64,000 nt of DNA from Candidatus Gastranaerophilales bacterium (GTDB lineage: Bacteria; Cyanobacteriota; Vampirovibrionia; Gastranaerophilales; Gastranaerophilaceae): contig CANRHZ010000001.1 in NCBI GenBank assembly GCA_947630535.1, positions 1-64,000 on the forward strand, given 5' to 3'. The notes beneath the pieces were generated by a model. That model worked only from the letters and a program-made list of their open reading frames with translations. It ran no database searches and was not told the DNA's origin. Positions 41,959-50,184 of this stretch are shown piece by piece. Both the position numbers and the translations under genes were made by a program. The stretch's first letter is position 1. Each line of letters starts with the position of its first letter.

Positions 41959-42245
41959 AAATTATAACAGATATAAAATCGGTAGTATTTTCTTTACCTT
42001 ATAACGAAAATGCCATTAATAGCTTAATAGTCTTAAGCGAAGAAAACCACTGTTCTATTGAAATCTTAAAATATAAACATATTGAAGATGGTGATGAAAG
42101 TAAAATTTTACCTGATAACCCAACAAATTATAAAGTTTTTATAAGCATAAAAGGTGAAAAATGCTTTGTTAATTTCATAATACATCTATTGAAAACACAA
42201 AGTTATAGCTTAGGAGTAAATTATAAATGCGAGAAAGTAAAGTAG
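41946..42245 (+). CDS. phage protein, 99 aa
   Basis: Small alpha/beta protein (IKIITDIKSVVFSLP, YKVFISIKGEKCFVNFI) overlapping its neighbours on both sides. No motif recognised. Replication-operon context. Confidence 0.5.
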   Translation: MADIKIITDIKSVVFSLPYNENAINSLIVLSEENHCSIEILKYKHIEDGDESKILPDNPTNYKVFISIKGEKCFVNFIIHLLKTQSYSLGVNYKCEKVK

Positions 42246-42742
42246 TTATTGAAGGTGTCGGAAAAGATGCCGAAATTGAAGTAAATGAAAAAGGCGGAAA
42301 AGGTTCAAAAACACCTGCTGCCCTACATTTAATAGACCCTGAATTTATCAAACGTAATGCACTAATTGAATACTGTAGAATTGATGATAAGGAAAAGGCA
42401 GCTTTATGTTTATGTGATGCTATGACAGAAGTTGCCCAATATATGCTTACAAGAGATTCAGATGTCCTTTATAGAGCTATAGCTATCTTGGAAGATAACC
42501 CCATATATTGTTTATTCACTATTGGAAAAGTCTTAAAAGAAGGAGCTGAAAAATACGAAATTAACAACTGGCGTTTAGTTCCAAGAGAAATTCACATAAA
42601 TCACGCCCTTGTGCATTTATCGGCTGCACTTGCGGGAGATACACAAGACAATCACAGAGAACACGCACTTTGCAGGTTAATGATGGCAACAGCAACAATG
42701 GAATCTCCTAATTTTTCCTATACGGAGTATATTAAGGCATAA
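42227..42742 (+). CDS. dATP/dGTP diphosphohydrolase-like protein
   Basis: 171 aa. LKEGAEKYEINNWR (about 105-118) and DNHREHALCRLMMAT (about 143-157) match the phage family annotated as dATP/dGTP diphosphohydrolase N-terminal (DUF5664/MazZ-like all-alpha pyrophosphatases). KYEINNW and the EHA acids and histidines are the expected metal site. In phages with diaminopurine DNA this enzyme clears dATP, but no PurZ was seen here, so a nucleotide-pool role is likelier. Overlaps the preceding gene by 19 nt. Confidence 0.7.
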   Translation: MRESKVVIEGVGKDAEIEVNEKGGKGSKTPAALHLIDPEFIKRNALIEYCRIDDKEKAALCLCDAMTEVAQYMLTRDSDVLYRAIAILEDNPIYCLFTIGKVLKEGAEKYEINNWRLVPREIHINHALVHLSAALAGDTQDNHREHALCRLMMATATMESPNFSYTEYIKA

Positions 42743-42743
42743 A

Positions 42744-42926
42744 ATGGAGTTTGAATATAGTGTTGAATCTAAGAAAGTAGATGTATTTTTCAATCCTGAT
42801 GATATATGTATAAAATGCTATTTACAACAAAAATGCCCGCTTTTAAAAGCCATATCCAATAATGTCGTATATCCTTCCTGTAGCATTTTAGATATAGTAG
42901 ATTGTGCAGCATTTAAGAAAAAGTAA
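42744..42926 (+). CDS. small cysteine-containing phage protein, 60 aa
   Basis: One base after the preceding stop. Contains CIKCYLQQKCPLL and a later CSILDIVDCAAF, a possible single zinc site. Ends 52 bp before the excisionase. Function unknown. Confidence 0.5.
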   Translation: MEFEYSVESKKVDVFFNPDDICIKCYLQQKCPLLKAISNNVVYPSCSILDIVDCAAFKKK

Positions 42927-42978
42927 GAGATAACAATTAAAATGTAACAAAAAATTCATGAAGATAGGTAACAATTTT

Positions 42979-43152
42979 ATGATAGGTTTAATTAGCTTAA
43001 AGGAATTTGCGAAAAGATTAAATGTTCCTGTAAGCACGATTAGGACATGGAAACAGAGGGGTAATATCCCCTCTTTTCTCTTTAAAAAAGTTGGTGGAAC
43101 AATCTTTGTTAGAGAAAATAAAATTTCAGAATGGGTTGACAGTGACGCATGA
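42979..43152 (+). CDS. excisionase (Xis), MerR-type helix-turn-helix
   Basis: 57 aa winged helix-turn-helix (LKEFAKRLNVPVSTIRTWKQ, then GGTIFVRENKISEWV), the layout of AlpA/Xis directionality factors. Start chosen at ATG 42979 because AGGTAAC precedes it; an in-frame ATG at 42958 would add seven residues. It is 17 bp upstream of int, so the two are co-expressed. TGTAACAAA at 42943-42951 resembles the operator half-sites near the repressor. Confidence 0.82.
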   Translation: MIGLISLKEFAKRLNVPVSTIRTWKQRGNIPSFLFKKVGGTIFVRENKISEWVDSDA

Positions 43153-43169
43153 GGTGGTGAAATTTAATT

Positions 43170-44186
43170 ATGACTATCTCAAAAAGGAATGGAAAATATT
43201 ACTGTCGTTTTCAGCTGAATGGAGAAAGACACCATAAATTATGTTCCGGTGCAGCATCCATAAAAGAAGCTGAAAAAATTGAAAATGCTTTCAAGTATAA
43301 GCTTCAACAACAGCAGAATGGGGTAATACCGAAAGAGGAGAAAAATTTACCATTATACAAATTAAAACAGATATATTTAGCTTATTCAGAAACAAACAAT
43401 AGGAATAGAAATTTTGAACATAACAAATATTCGGTAAATATTATAATAGGTTATTTTGGTGAGAAAAGGATAGTTCAGAGTATTTTACCAAAGCATGTGG
43501 AAGCATTCAAGGAATGGTTGAGGGTTAAAAGAGGTCTTAAGAATGCCAGTATAAATAGATATTTGGAGATATTGAGCAAAATGTTTAACCTTGGAATAGA
43601 TAATGGCAGTTTATCAGTAAATCCTGTATCGAAGGTAAAGAAGTTGCAAGAGGATAATCACAAGGTAAGGTTTTTGACCGCAGAAGAAGAAGCAAGATTA
43701 TATAAGGCATTGCCTGAATTTCTCAAGCCAATAGTGACTACAGCTTTACACACAGGAATGAGAAAAGGAGAGATTTTGAATCTTAAATGGAACAACATTG
43801 ATTTTGAATATGGGTTTATAGAGTTGTTAGAAACAAAATCGGGCAAAGCAAGAAAGATTCCGATATCGGAGAAATTGATGGAAATTTTCAATAAATTATA
43901 TATGGATGCGAGAAGTGAATATGTGTTTATAAATCCTGAAACGGGTTTACCTTATGTAGATATAAAGAAATCGTTCAATAAAGCAAAAGAAGTGGCGGGA
44001 ATAAAAGATTTCAGGTTTCACGATTTAAGGCATACGGTGGCAACTCGGTTGGTTGAAAAAGGTATAGATTTATTAGTAGTAATGGATATATTGGGGCACA
44101 GTAAGATAGAAACCACAATGAGATATGCACATCCGATACCAAAAAGAAAAAGTGATGCAATTAGTGTTCTTAATTCATACAATTAG
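43170..44186 (+). CDS. int: phage integrase (tyrosine recombinase)
   Basis: 338 aa. Residues 1-55 form an AP2-like arm-binding domain (RNGKYYCRFQLNGERHHK), about 60-160 the core-binding domain, and about 165-338 the catalytic domain with Arg198, Lys223, His284-x-x-Arg287, His310 and Tyr319, all present. The stop is 70 bp from the attR core. Its C-terminal codons are duplicated in the old remnant at 4067. It catalyses integration into and, with Xis, excision from the tRNA gene. Confidence 0.95.
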   Translation: MTISKRNGKYYCRFQLNGERHHKLCSGAASIKEAEKIENAFKYKLQQQQNGVIPKEEKNLPLYKLKQIYLAYSETNNRNRNFEHNKYSVNIIIGYFGEKRIVQSILPKHVEAFKEWLRVKRGLKNASINRYLEILSKMFNLGIDNGSLSVNPVSKVKKLQEDNHKVRFLTAEEEARLYKALPEFLKPIVTTALHTGMRKGEILNLKWNNIDFEYGFIELLETKSGKARKIPISEKLMEIFNKLYMDARSEYVFINPETGLPYVDIKKSFNKAKEVAGIKDFRFHDLRHTVATRLVEKGIDLLVVMDILGHSKIETTMRYAHPIPKRKSDAISVLNSYN

Positions 44187-44203
44187 AATTTAATTCAAAA
44201 AAA

Positions 44204-44225
44204 GAAAGTGGACACAGAATGGACA
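44204..44225 (+). promoter_or_regulatory. candidate integrase arm-type site, right end
   Basis: Copy of the GTGGACACAGAATGGACA element, 18 bp after the int stop and 31 bp from the attR core. The same element lies inside attL at 4500-4521. Presence on both sides suggests Int arm binding. Confidence 0.5.
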
Positions 44226-44256
44226 TGAATAAAAGTTTAAAACGCCTAAAAAAAAA

Positions 44257-44298
44257 TAGCAAGGGAGAGATTCGAACTCTCGACCTCACGGGTATGAG
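44257..44298 (+). other. attR core
   Basis: 42 bases identical to 4364-4405. They supply the 3' half of the tRNA gene, so integration leaves a complete tRNA at this end. Confidence 0.88.
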
Positions 44299-44330
44299 CC
44301 GTGCGCTCTCACCAACTGAGCTACCTTGCC
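44257..44330 (-). tRNA. tRNA-Met (CAU), prophage integration target
   Basis: A 74-nt cloverleaf reads on the minus strand: acceptor GGCAAGG with CCTTGCT, D arm AGCTCAGTTGGTGAGAGC, anticodon stem CACGG/CCGTG around loop CTCATAC with anticodon CAT, and T loop GTTCGAATC. CCA is not encoded. It lacks the three G-C pairs of initiator tRNA, so it is elongator Met or lysidine-modified Ile2. The 3' half up to the anticodon derives from the phage. Confidence 0.92.
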
Positions 44331-44392
44331 ATAATTTATTAAATTTCAAGCCTTATTATTTCAAAAACAAGAAAATTTATCAAGTATAAATT

Positions 44393-44977
44393 TTATAGTA
44401 CACCTTTAGTAGAAGGCACTTCATTTGTCCTTTTTTCATCAATTTCAATTGCAGCTTTAAGCGCACGGGCAAATCCCTTAAAAGAGCACTCTATAATATG
44501 GTGGGTATCAATCCCGTCAAGTTGCTTTAAATGAAGCGTTATATGCGAATTTTGCGCAAATGAATTATAAAAATGAGGGAGAAGGACAGTTTCAAAATCA
44601 GACGTTTTTTCGTCTTTCAAACTGATATCACACTTTGAATATGCCCGCCCTGAAATATCAACGGCGCAAAGTATAAGTGCTTCATCCATGGGTATAATAA
44701 CACCGGAGTATCTTTTAATGCCTTTTTTATCCTCTAGGGATTCTAAAAATGCGCTCCCAAGAATAATTGCAACATCTTCAACTATGTGATGATTGTCTTT
44801 ATCTTTTGAATTTACAATTAATTCAATATCAAAACCCCCATGGTATGCAAACTGTTCAAGCATGTGGTCAAAGAATTTAATTCCGGTTGAAATTTTATAG
44901 TTTCCTTCTCCCCTAGGGTTGAAGGTTAATGATATCTCGGTTTCTTTTGTATTTCTTTGTTTAATTACTGTTTGCAT
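44393..44977 (-). CDS. hisB: imidazoleglycerol-phosphate dehydratase
   Basis: 194 aa, typical of monofunctional HisB. It dehydrates IGP in histidine synthesis. Manganese-binding histidine/glutamate motifs DNHHIVED (about 60-67) and DTHHIIE (about 156-162) are present, as is FFDHMLEQFAYHGGFDI. Its start overlaps the end of the HisC fusion gene by 13 nt, so the two are translationally coupled. Lies next to the prophage-bearing tRNA. Confidence 0.95.
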   Translation of the reverse strand: MQTVIKQRNTKETEISLTFNPRGEGNYKISTGIKFFDHMLEQFAYHGGFDIELIVNSKDKDNHHIVEDVAIILGSAFLESLEDKKGIKRYSGVIIPMDEALILCAVDISGRAYSKCDISLKDEKTSDFETVLLPHFYNSFAQNSHITLHLKQLDGIDTHHIIECSFKGFARALKAAIEIDEKRTNEVPSTKGVL

Positions 44978-46719
44978 ATCATATCTCCTTTTATTAGCGA
45001 GTTTAAAAGGTCTTTTTTGTTGTCAAAAACATTGATTGCGCCCATTTCGAACATTTTTTGTTTTGTGGTTTCAGGGTTTGGGGCACACGGCGGGATAATT
45101 CCGTATGTATCAACGGAAGCATCAACCCCCGCTTTAATATCATCAACGGTATCACCAAAATATAAAATCTTTTTATAGGTGGTATTTTTCTTAATTTTGT
45201 TTAAACCGTACGGGCTTGGCTTATAGTTGCCATCAACATCTTCGTTGCATATAAAATATGAAAAGCATTTTTTAATTCCGAACTTTTCAAGCGAATAAAA
45301 AGCTTCAATGCAAGGGCGGCCCGTAAAAACGGCACAGTCGGCATATTCAAGTATTTTATCAAAAAAACTTTTATCGAGGACATTTTCTTCGTTATCAATT
45401 AAGCCTTTTGAGCCAACTTTATTCGGGACAAAGAAAAAGTCCTGAAAAACTTTAACCATCTGATTGTAATCAATTTTTACGCCCGCTTTTTTAATCAAAA
45501 ATTCGGTTACATCCCAATCGTTTGACATGCTTCCAAGATTTTTAACCTCCTGTATGGCAACATCATCAAGGGTTAATTTGGTAAAATAGTTGTAAGTCTT
45601 TTTGATTGCTTCTCTGTATGATTTTTTTACGTCAAAAACAACTCCGTCCAAATCAAAAACAAGAAGGTCCCTTGGTTTTATCGCATCAATTAATTTATCA
45701 ACATCTTCAAGCCTTGGAGCGGTAATTCTAAACGTATTTTCCAAACCCTCGATACCCTTAAAGTATTTAACTTTAATGTTTTTTGTCAGAAGTTTGTTAT
45801 AAATAAAATCGGCATATTCCCCAAAATCGCAAAGAATAAAGTTTGCTTCGGTATTATATGCCCTAAACCCCATTGAATTTAAGGCAGCGACAAGTTTTTC
45901 TTTTGATTTATTTATCTTAAGCCTGATTTCTTCAAATTCATTCCTGTTATTCAAGGCAACTAACCCCGAATTTAGAGCACATGCGTTAACGGAATAGGGG
46001 GATATAACTTTTTTAACTTCGTTTATAATCAAAGGGGATGAATAAATATAACCCAGCCTGAAACCTGCAAGAGCATAATCCTTTGAAAAAGATTTTAATA
46101 TTGCAAGATTATCAAACCTATTTACAAGGCTAAAATAGTCTTGAATATTATATGATGAATAGTTAAAATAAGTGCAATCCAAAAGGACAAGCTTATCTTT
46201 ATATGTTGTAAGCAAATTTTCAATATCTTTTTTTTGAATGACATCTCCTGTCGGATTATTCGGGGAAGTTAAATATAAAATTTTAACACGGTCATCTATA
46301 TTAGAAATAAAGTCACTTAAAGAAAATTCCCATCTGTTATTATATTTAATCTTTTTAAACTTGGCGCCTATAATACTACAATAAAGCTCAGGCATAGAAA
46401 ATGTCGGAGAGTATGATAAAACTTCATCATTTTTATCAAGGAATGCCGATAAAACAAGATTAATCGCTTCATCACACCCGTTTGTAAGAATAAAATTATC
46501 CGGGATTGAATTTGTAAGGCTTGCCAATTTATCCAACAGGGCACCGTATGCGGGATAATATTTTATTTTGTTCGGGTCGAAATTTTTAATACTATCAATA
46601 ACCGAATTAAATGCGCCGTATGCGTTTTCATTTGAATCAAGCTTTAGGGTCCATTCGCTATAATATTTATCGGTTTGATAGGGAATAATATTTTTAAGTG
46701 TTTCTTTGGATTTAATCAT
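44965..46719 (-). CDS. hisC: histidinol-phosphate aminotransferase fused to HAD phosphatase
   Basis: 584 aa. Residues 1-345 are class I/II aminotransferase HisC: SPNNPTG at 152-158, PLP-binding Lys213 in SFSK, Arg331. Residues 350-584 are a HAD hydrolase: DLDG (nucleophile Asp356, Asp358), Thr466 in FTGR, Lys500, and FGDTVDD (Asp523). Together with HisB downstream, the HAD part probably supplies histidinol-phosphate phosphatase, giving consecutive histidine steps in one polypeptide. The phosphatase substrate is inferred. No Shine-Dalgarno; see the -10 at 46726-46731. Confidence 0.9.
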   Translation of the reverse strand: MIKSKETLKNIIPYQTDKYYSEWTLKLDSNENAYGAFNSVIDSIKNFDPNKIKYYPAYGALLDKLASLTNSIPDNFILTNGCDEAINLVLSAFLDKNDEVLSYSPTFSMPELYCSIIGAKFKKIKYNNRWEFSLSDFISNIDDRVKILYLTSPNNPTGDVIQKKDIENLLTTYKDKLVLLDCTYFNYSSYNIQDYFSLVNRFDNLAILKSFSKDYALAGFRLGYIYSSPLIINEVKKVISPYSVNACALNSGLVALNNRNEFEEIRLKINKSKEKLVAALNSMGFRAYNTEANFILCDFGEYADFIYNKLLTKNIKVKYFKGIEGLENTFRITAPRLEDVDKLIDAIKPRDLLVFDLDGVVFDVKKSYREAIKKTYNYFTKLTLDDVAIQEVKNLGSMSNDWDVTEFLIKKAGVKIDYNQMVKVFQDFFFVPNKVGSKGLIDNEENVLDKSFFDKILEYADCAVFTGRPCIEAFYSLEKFGIKKCFSYFICNEDVDGNYKPSPYGLNKIKKNTTYKKILYFGDTVDDIKAGVDASVDTYGIIPPCAPNPETTKQKMFEMGAINVFDNKKDLLNSLIKGDMICKQ

Positions 46720-46725
46720 AAGAAA

Positions 46726-46731
46726 ATAATA
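46726..46731 (-). promoter_or_regulatory. extended -10 box for hisC, leaderless spacing
   Basis: On the minus strand TGC then TATTAT ends 6 nt before the hisC ATG, the same arrangement as for maa. No ribosome binding site is visible. A -35 is not evident, which fits an extended -10 promoter. Confidence 0.45.
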
Positions 46732-46743
46732 GCAAAAATGAAT

Positions 46744-47178
46744 TTATTTTGAAAGTTTTGATAAAACATCTTTAAATTTTTGAACAGGTTCAAAACTGTA
46801 ACCGCAATCGGGGGTTAAAATTCCTCCCATTGTAAAAATTTCTTCCATAGGATAATTTCTGCAAACCGGCGGGCGAAAAAAGTGTATTTTGCAGCGATTG
46901 GTTTTATAGTCAAGGTGCTTACATTTAAATAAAAGCCCCATCTCGTCTTTTCCGATTAACTCAAGCCCACGATAAAACGAATGCGCCAATTTAAGCCTGA
47001 AAAATTCTTCTTCGGTTTTTATAAATCCCTTTTTGCCATGGTTAACGTATATATTTTGACAACATTTTCCGCACCCTTTGCATGAGCCTTTCTTAATGTA
47101 CTTTTTCTTTAGTATGTTAGCCAAAATGAATTTTTTTATTTTAGAAAAATGTTCCATATCAAGATTAAATAATATCAT
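46744..47178 (-). CDS. YkgJ-type cysteine-cluster protein
   Basis: 144 aa. CKGCGKCCQ (about 34-42), CKHLDYKTNRCKIH (about 95-108) and CRNYP define the zinc/iron-chelating YkgJ/UPF0153 family, putative Fe-S or zinc proteins of unclear role. Ends 24 bp from the hisC ATG on the same strand. No Shine-Dalgarno; TATAAC lies 6 nt before the ATG. Divergent from gpmI. Confidence 0.85.
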   Translation of the reverse strand: MILFNLDMEHFSKIKKFILANILKKKYIKKGSCKGCGKCCQNIYVNHGKKGFIKTEEEFFRLKLAHSFYRGLELIGKDEMGLLFKCKHLDYKTNRCKIHFFRPPVCRNYPMEEIFTMGGILTPDCGYSFEPVQKFKDVLSKLSK

Positions 47179-47184
47179 TTTTGT

Positions 47185-47190
47185 GTTATA
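47185..47190 (-). promoter_or_regulatory. -10 box for the YkgJ-type gene, leaderless spacing
   Basis: TATAAC on the minus strand ends 6 nt before the ATG at 47178. On the plus strand the same bases contribute to TTATAT (47186-47191), a possible -10 for gpmI with a short leader that includes AAAGGAG. Confidence 0.35.
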
Positions 47191-47227
47191 TTTTCAAAAG
47201 ATGTTTTTTAAAAAAGGAGTATTAGCA

Positions 47228-48745
47228 ATGACACAAAGAGTGCTATTATGCATACTTGACGGATGGGGAATTTCAAAAGATACAAAATATAATGCAATTT
47301 ATCAGGCAAACACCCCGAATTATGATAAATTTTTAAAAGAAATGTCAAATACGACAATCCATGCAGACGGTTTAAATGTCGGACTTCCGGAAGGACAAAT
47401 GGGAAATTCCGAGGTAGGGCACTTAAATATCGGTGCGGGAAGAATAGTTTATCAGGAATTAACAAGAATCAATAAAGAAATATCGGAAGGCACTTTTTAT
47501 AAAAATGAAGAATTTCTTAATGCCATAAACCATGTAAAAGAAAATAAATCATCCCTTCATATATACGGGCTTGTATCCGTCGGCGGAGTGCATTCATCCT
47601 TAAATCACCTTGAAGCATTAATTAAAATGGCAAAAGAAAACGGACTAAAAGATGTATATGTCCACGCATTCTTAGACGGCAGAGATACTCCCCCGAAAAG
47701 CGCCAAAACATACCTAGAAGAAATTGAAAATACTCTTAAAAAATACGAACTTCCCCCCATTGCAAGCGTAATTGGAAGATACTGGGCAATGGACAGAGAT
47801 AAAAGATGGGAAAGAATTGAAAGAGCTTATGATTGCCTTGTTTTGGGCGAAGGAAACCATGCAAATACGGCAATTGAGGGGCTTATGGCATCCTATGATA
47901 AAGATATAACGGATGAATTTGTCGAGCCGATTTCAATCAGCAAAAAAAGAATTTCAGACAACGATGCCGTTATTTTCTTTAACTACAGACCCGACAGAGC
48001 AAGGGAAATTACAAGAGCAATCGCAATTAAAGACTTTGACGGTTTTCAAAGAAAGAAAACCTTAAATAATATCTATTATGTTTGTATGACACAATATGAT
48101 GAAACGCTCGGGCTTCCCGTTGCATTTAAACCGCAAAAGCTTACAAACATTCTTGGAGAGGTGTTGGATAAAAATAGCATAAAGCAGTTCAGAACGGCCG
48201 AAACGGAAAAATATGCGCATATTACATTTTTCTTTAACGGCGGAGTAGAAGAACCCAACAAATTAGAAACAAGAAAGCTTGTACCTTCACCAAAAGTTGC
48301 CACATACGACCTTAAGCCCGAGATGAGCGCTTATGAAGTTTGCACTAACGTATTAGCTGCACTTGATAACCCCGAATACGGGTTTATACTGGTTAACTTT
48401 GCAAACCCTGACATGGTAGGCCATACAGGTGTTATGGATGCGGCAATTAAGGCATGCAGCGCCGTGGATGAGTGCGTCGGAAAAATTGCAGACAAGGCAT
48501 TAAATCTCGGTGTCAAGATGATTGTTACGGCTGACCATGGCAATGCGGAGTGGATGTTTAATGAAAAGACAAATGCCCCGCAGACTGCTCATACAACCAA
48601 TATCGTTCCATTTATAATTGTCGATAACAATAAATACAACCTGTATGAAACAGGCGCACTATCAGATATAGCGCCAACCGTGCTTGATATGATGGGAATA
48701 GAAAAACCAACCGAAATGAGCGGAAAGTCAATGATTAAGCATTAG
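47228..48745 (+). CDS. gpmI: 2,3-bisphosphoglycerate-independent phosphoglycerate mutase
   Basis: 505 aa, normal length. Interconverts 3- and 2-phosphoglycerate in glycolysis. Manganese and nucleophile motifs: DGWG at 11-14, GNSEVGH with Ser61, DGRDTPP, ADHGNAE (about 435) and TAHTTN. ATG at 47228 is chosen because AAAGGAG precedes it; a longer frame upstream has no support. Its stop converges with lgt, overlapping by 11 bp. Confidence 0.96.
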   Translation: MTQRVLLCILDGWGISKDTKYNAIYQANTPNYDKFLKEMSNTTIHADGLNVGLPEGQMGNSEVGHLNIGAGRIVYQELTRINKEISEGTFYKNEEFLNAINHVKENKSSLHIYGLVSVGGVHSSLNHLEALIKMAKENGLKDVYVHAFLDGRDTPPKSAKTYLEEIENTLKKYELPPIASVIGRYWAMDRDKRWERIERAYDCLVLGEGNHANTAIEGLMASYDKDITDEFVEPISISKKRISDNDAVIFFNYRPDRAREITRAIAIKDFDGFQRKKTLNNIYYVCMTQYDETLGLPVAFKPQKLTNILGEVLDKNSIKQFRTAETEKYAHITFFFNGGVEEPNKLETRKLVPSPKVATYDLKPEMSAYEVCTNVLAALDNPEYGFILVNFANPDMVGHTGVMDAAIKACSAVDECVGKIADKALNLGVKMIVTADHGNAEWMFNEKTNAPQTAHTTNIVPFIIVDNNKYNLYETGALSDIAPTVLDMMGIEKPTEMSGKSMIKH

Positions 48746-49526
48746 CCTTGTTAATCATGATAATTCCTATAATTCCGATTAATACAAAAACAAGGGATAC
48801 AATACAGGGAAACGGCACATTAAATAAGAAATACTGAGAATCTAACCTTATTAATTCTATAAAAAAACGAACTATGGAATACAAAATTATATAAAAATAA
48901 AAGGTAAGCCCCTTATATGTATCCTTTGTTTTTTTGTACAGGAAAAAAAGTATACAAAATATTGTTAAATCCAAAACAGACTCATATAAAAATGTCGGGT
49001 GATAGTATTCAAAGTTTTGATATTTTATGTATCTGTGGGGCGGGTCAATTTTTAATTTTATCAGACAGTTATTAAAACATGGTATTCCGTATGCTTCCTG
49101 ATTAAAAAAGTTTCCCCACCTTCCTATTGCTTGCCCTAAGGGTAACGACAGGAAAAAAACATCTGCGTATTTATAAAAATCAATTTTTTTAAGTTTAAAG
49201 TAAATAATCCCAAAAACTGTTCCGAATATAATTGCTCCGTGGATTGAAATTCCGCCGTGCCAGACTTTAAAAATTTCATCTTTATGCAAAGAATAAAAAC
49301 CTAAATCGGATAAAACATAATAAACCCTGGCGCCAATTATTGATACCATAATTAAAAGCGGGGTAAAATCCAAAAATATATCTGTGTTAATATCTGAAAT
49401 CTTATTTTTAATTAAGAGTAAAATTGTGCAAAATGAAGCTAAAACACCAAGAAAAATGCAAACGGAATACAATCTTATATCTATACCAAAAAAATTGATT
49501 AAAAAAATTTTGGGGTATAAAATCAT
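48735..49526 (-). CDS. lgt: prolipoprotein diacylglyceryl transferase
   Basis: 263 aa, about seven membrane helices. Transfers diacylglycerol to the lipobox cysteine of prolipoproteins. The Lgt signature GRWGNFFNQEAYG lies at about 135-147, with HGGISIHGA (about 90-98) upstream. Its first codon overlaps the stop of the lipoprotein gene upstream (ATGA), a fitting pairing because that protein is a likely Lgt substrate. Confidence 0.95.
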   Translation of the reverse strand: MILYPKIFLINFFGIDIRLYSVCIFLGVLASFCTILLLIKNKISDINTDIFLDFTPLLIMVSIIGARVYYVLSDLGFYSLHKDEIFKVWHGGISIHGAIIFGTVFGIIYFKLKKIDFYKYADVFFLSLPLGQAIGRWGNFFNQEAYGIPCFNNCLIKLKIDPPHRYIKYQNFEYYHPTFLYESVLDLTIFCILFFLYKKTKDTYKGLTFYFYIILYSIVRFFIELIRLDSQYFLFNVPFPCIVSLVFVLIGIIGIIMINKANA

Positions 49527-50110
49527 TCTTCGTTTGAATTCTCCATATTTATACCGTAATCTTCTTTTACAATCTCAATATCTCTTTTTAATTCTTCAAT
49601 TCTATCTTCAACCCTTGTTTTATCATCGGGGTTAGAACTTAACTTGAGGTAATTTTCAAACATTTTAATTGCTTCATTTGCATTTTCAATTTCATTCAAT
49701 ATATCATTTTTGTTATCGGATACCGTATTTTGATTTGAAGCTTCAATATCATCAGTCATATTAATTGCGCTTTGCTTGTATGCGCTCCAACCATCAGCAA
49801 GGGCGAGTGCCAGCGAATAGTACCCGAGAGGATTCTCCGGCTGAATTTGAACGGCCTTTTTTAAAAAAGTAACAGAATTTTTGTAATCGTTTTTCTGATA
49901 GAATGCAATTCCCAAATTATAATTTGATTCAAATACGTTTTCATCTAAATCAATACTTGATTGAAACCTTGCTATTGCATTATCAAAGTCTCCTTTATCA
50001 AGGTAGTTTTTTCCTATTTGGTTTAACTCCTGAATTGCAAGGTTGTTTATACAAGCCGTGCAGGAAAAGCTTGCAAACAGTATAAAAAGAAGTAAGAAAA
50101 ACTTTTTCAT
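49523..50110 (-). CDS. TPR-repeat lipoprotein
   Basis: 195 aa. Signal sequence MKKFFLLLFILFASFSC with nearby cysteines (17 and 20) suggests a lipoprotein, although the lipobox is not classical. Two to three tetratricopeptide repeats (about 28-110: GKNYLDKGDFDNAIARF, YNLGIAFYQKNDYKNSV, YYSLALAL) indicate protein-protein interaction. The acidic C-terminus is helical. Translationally coupled to lgt. Confidence 0.8.
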   Translation of the reverse strand: MKKFFLLLFILFASFSCTACINNLAIQELNQIGKNYLDKGDFDNAIARFQSSIDLDENVFESNYNLGIAFYQKNDYKNSVTFLKKAVQIQPENPLGYYSLALALADGWSAYKQSAINMTDDIEASNQNTVSDNKNDILNEIENANEAIKMFENYLKLSSNPDDKTRVEDRIEELKRDIEIVKEDYGINMENSNEE

Positions 50111-50184
50111 ATTTAATTCATCTCGTATAAATTGCGGTGTTTAAATTCTACAGTTTAAATGATTTTATGGCAAGAAATTTAACA

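Larger units (their letters stand above)
4364..44298 (+). mobile_element. complete temperate T7-like podovirus prophage
   Basis: Bounded by 42-bp direct repeats (attL 4364-4405, attR 44257-44298) in a tRNA gene, with Int next to attR. Every essential T7-type module is present without visible frame damage: single-subunit RNA polymerase, SSB, endonuclease I, primase-helicase, DNA polymerase, exonuclease, portal, scaffold, capsid, tail tubes, internal proteins, fibre, endolysin and both terminase subunits. Lysogeny genes (S24 repressor, Xis, Int) are added. Nearly all genes run rightward; only the repressor and a secreted protein run leftward. Probably functional. Confidence 0.92.

Noticed and set aside
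4406-44256. T7-consensus promoters for the phage RNA polymerase
   Set aside because: No close match to the T7 promoter and no repeated 20-bp motif was found by eye in the intergenic gaps. A motif search over the 100 bp before each phage gene would be needed.
44257-44330. Initiator tRNA-fMet
   Set aside because: Anticodon stem lacks three consecutive G-C pairs and position 1-72 is a G-U pair, not the initiator mismatch.
47078-47227. 50-codon N-terminal extension of gpmI
   Set aside because: It overlaps the divergent YkgJ-type gene and its promoter; AAAGGAG directly before 47228 and family alignment mark the true start.
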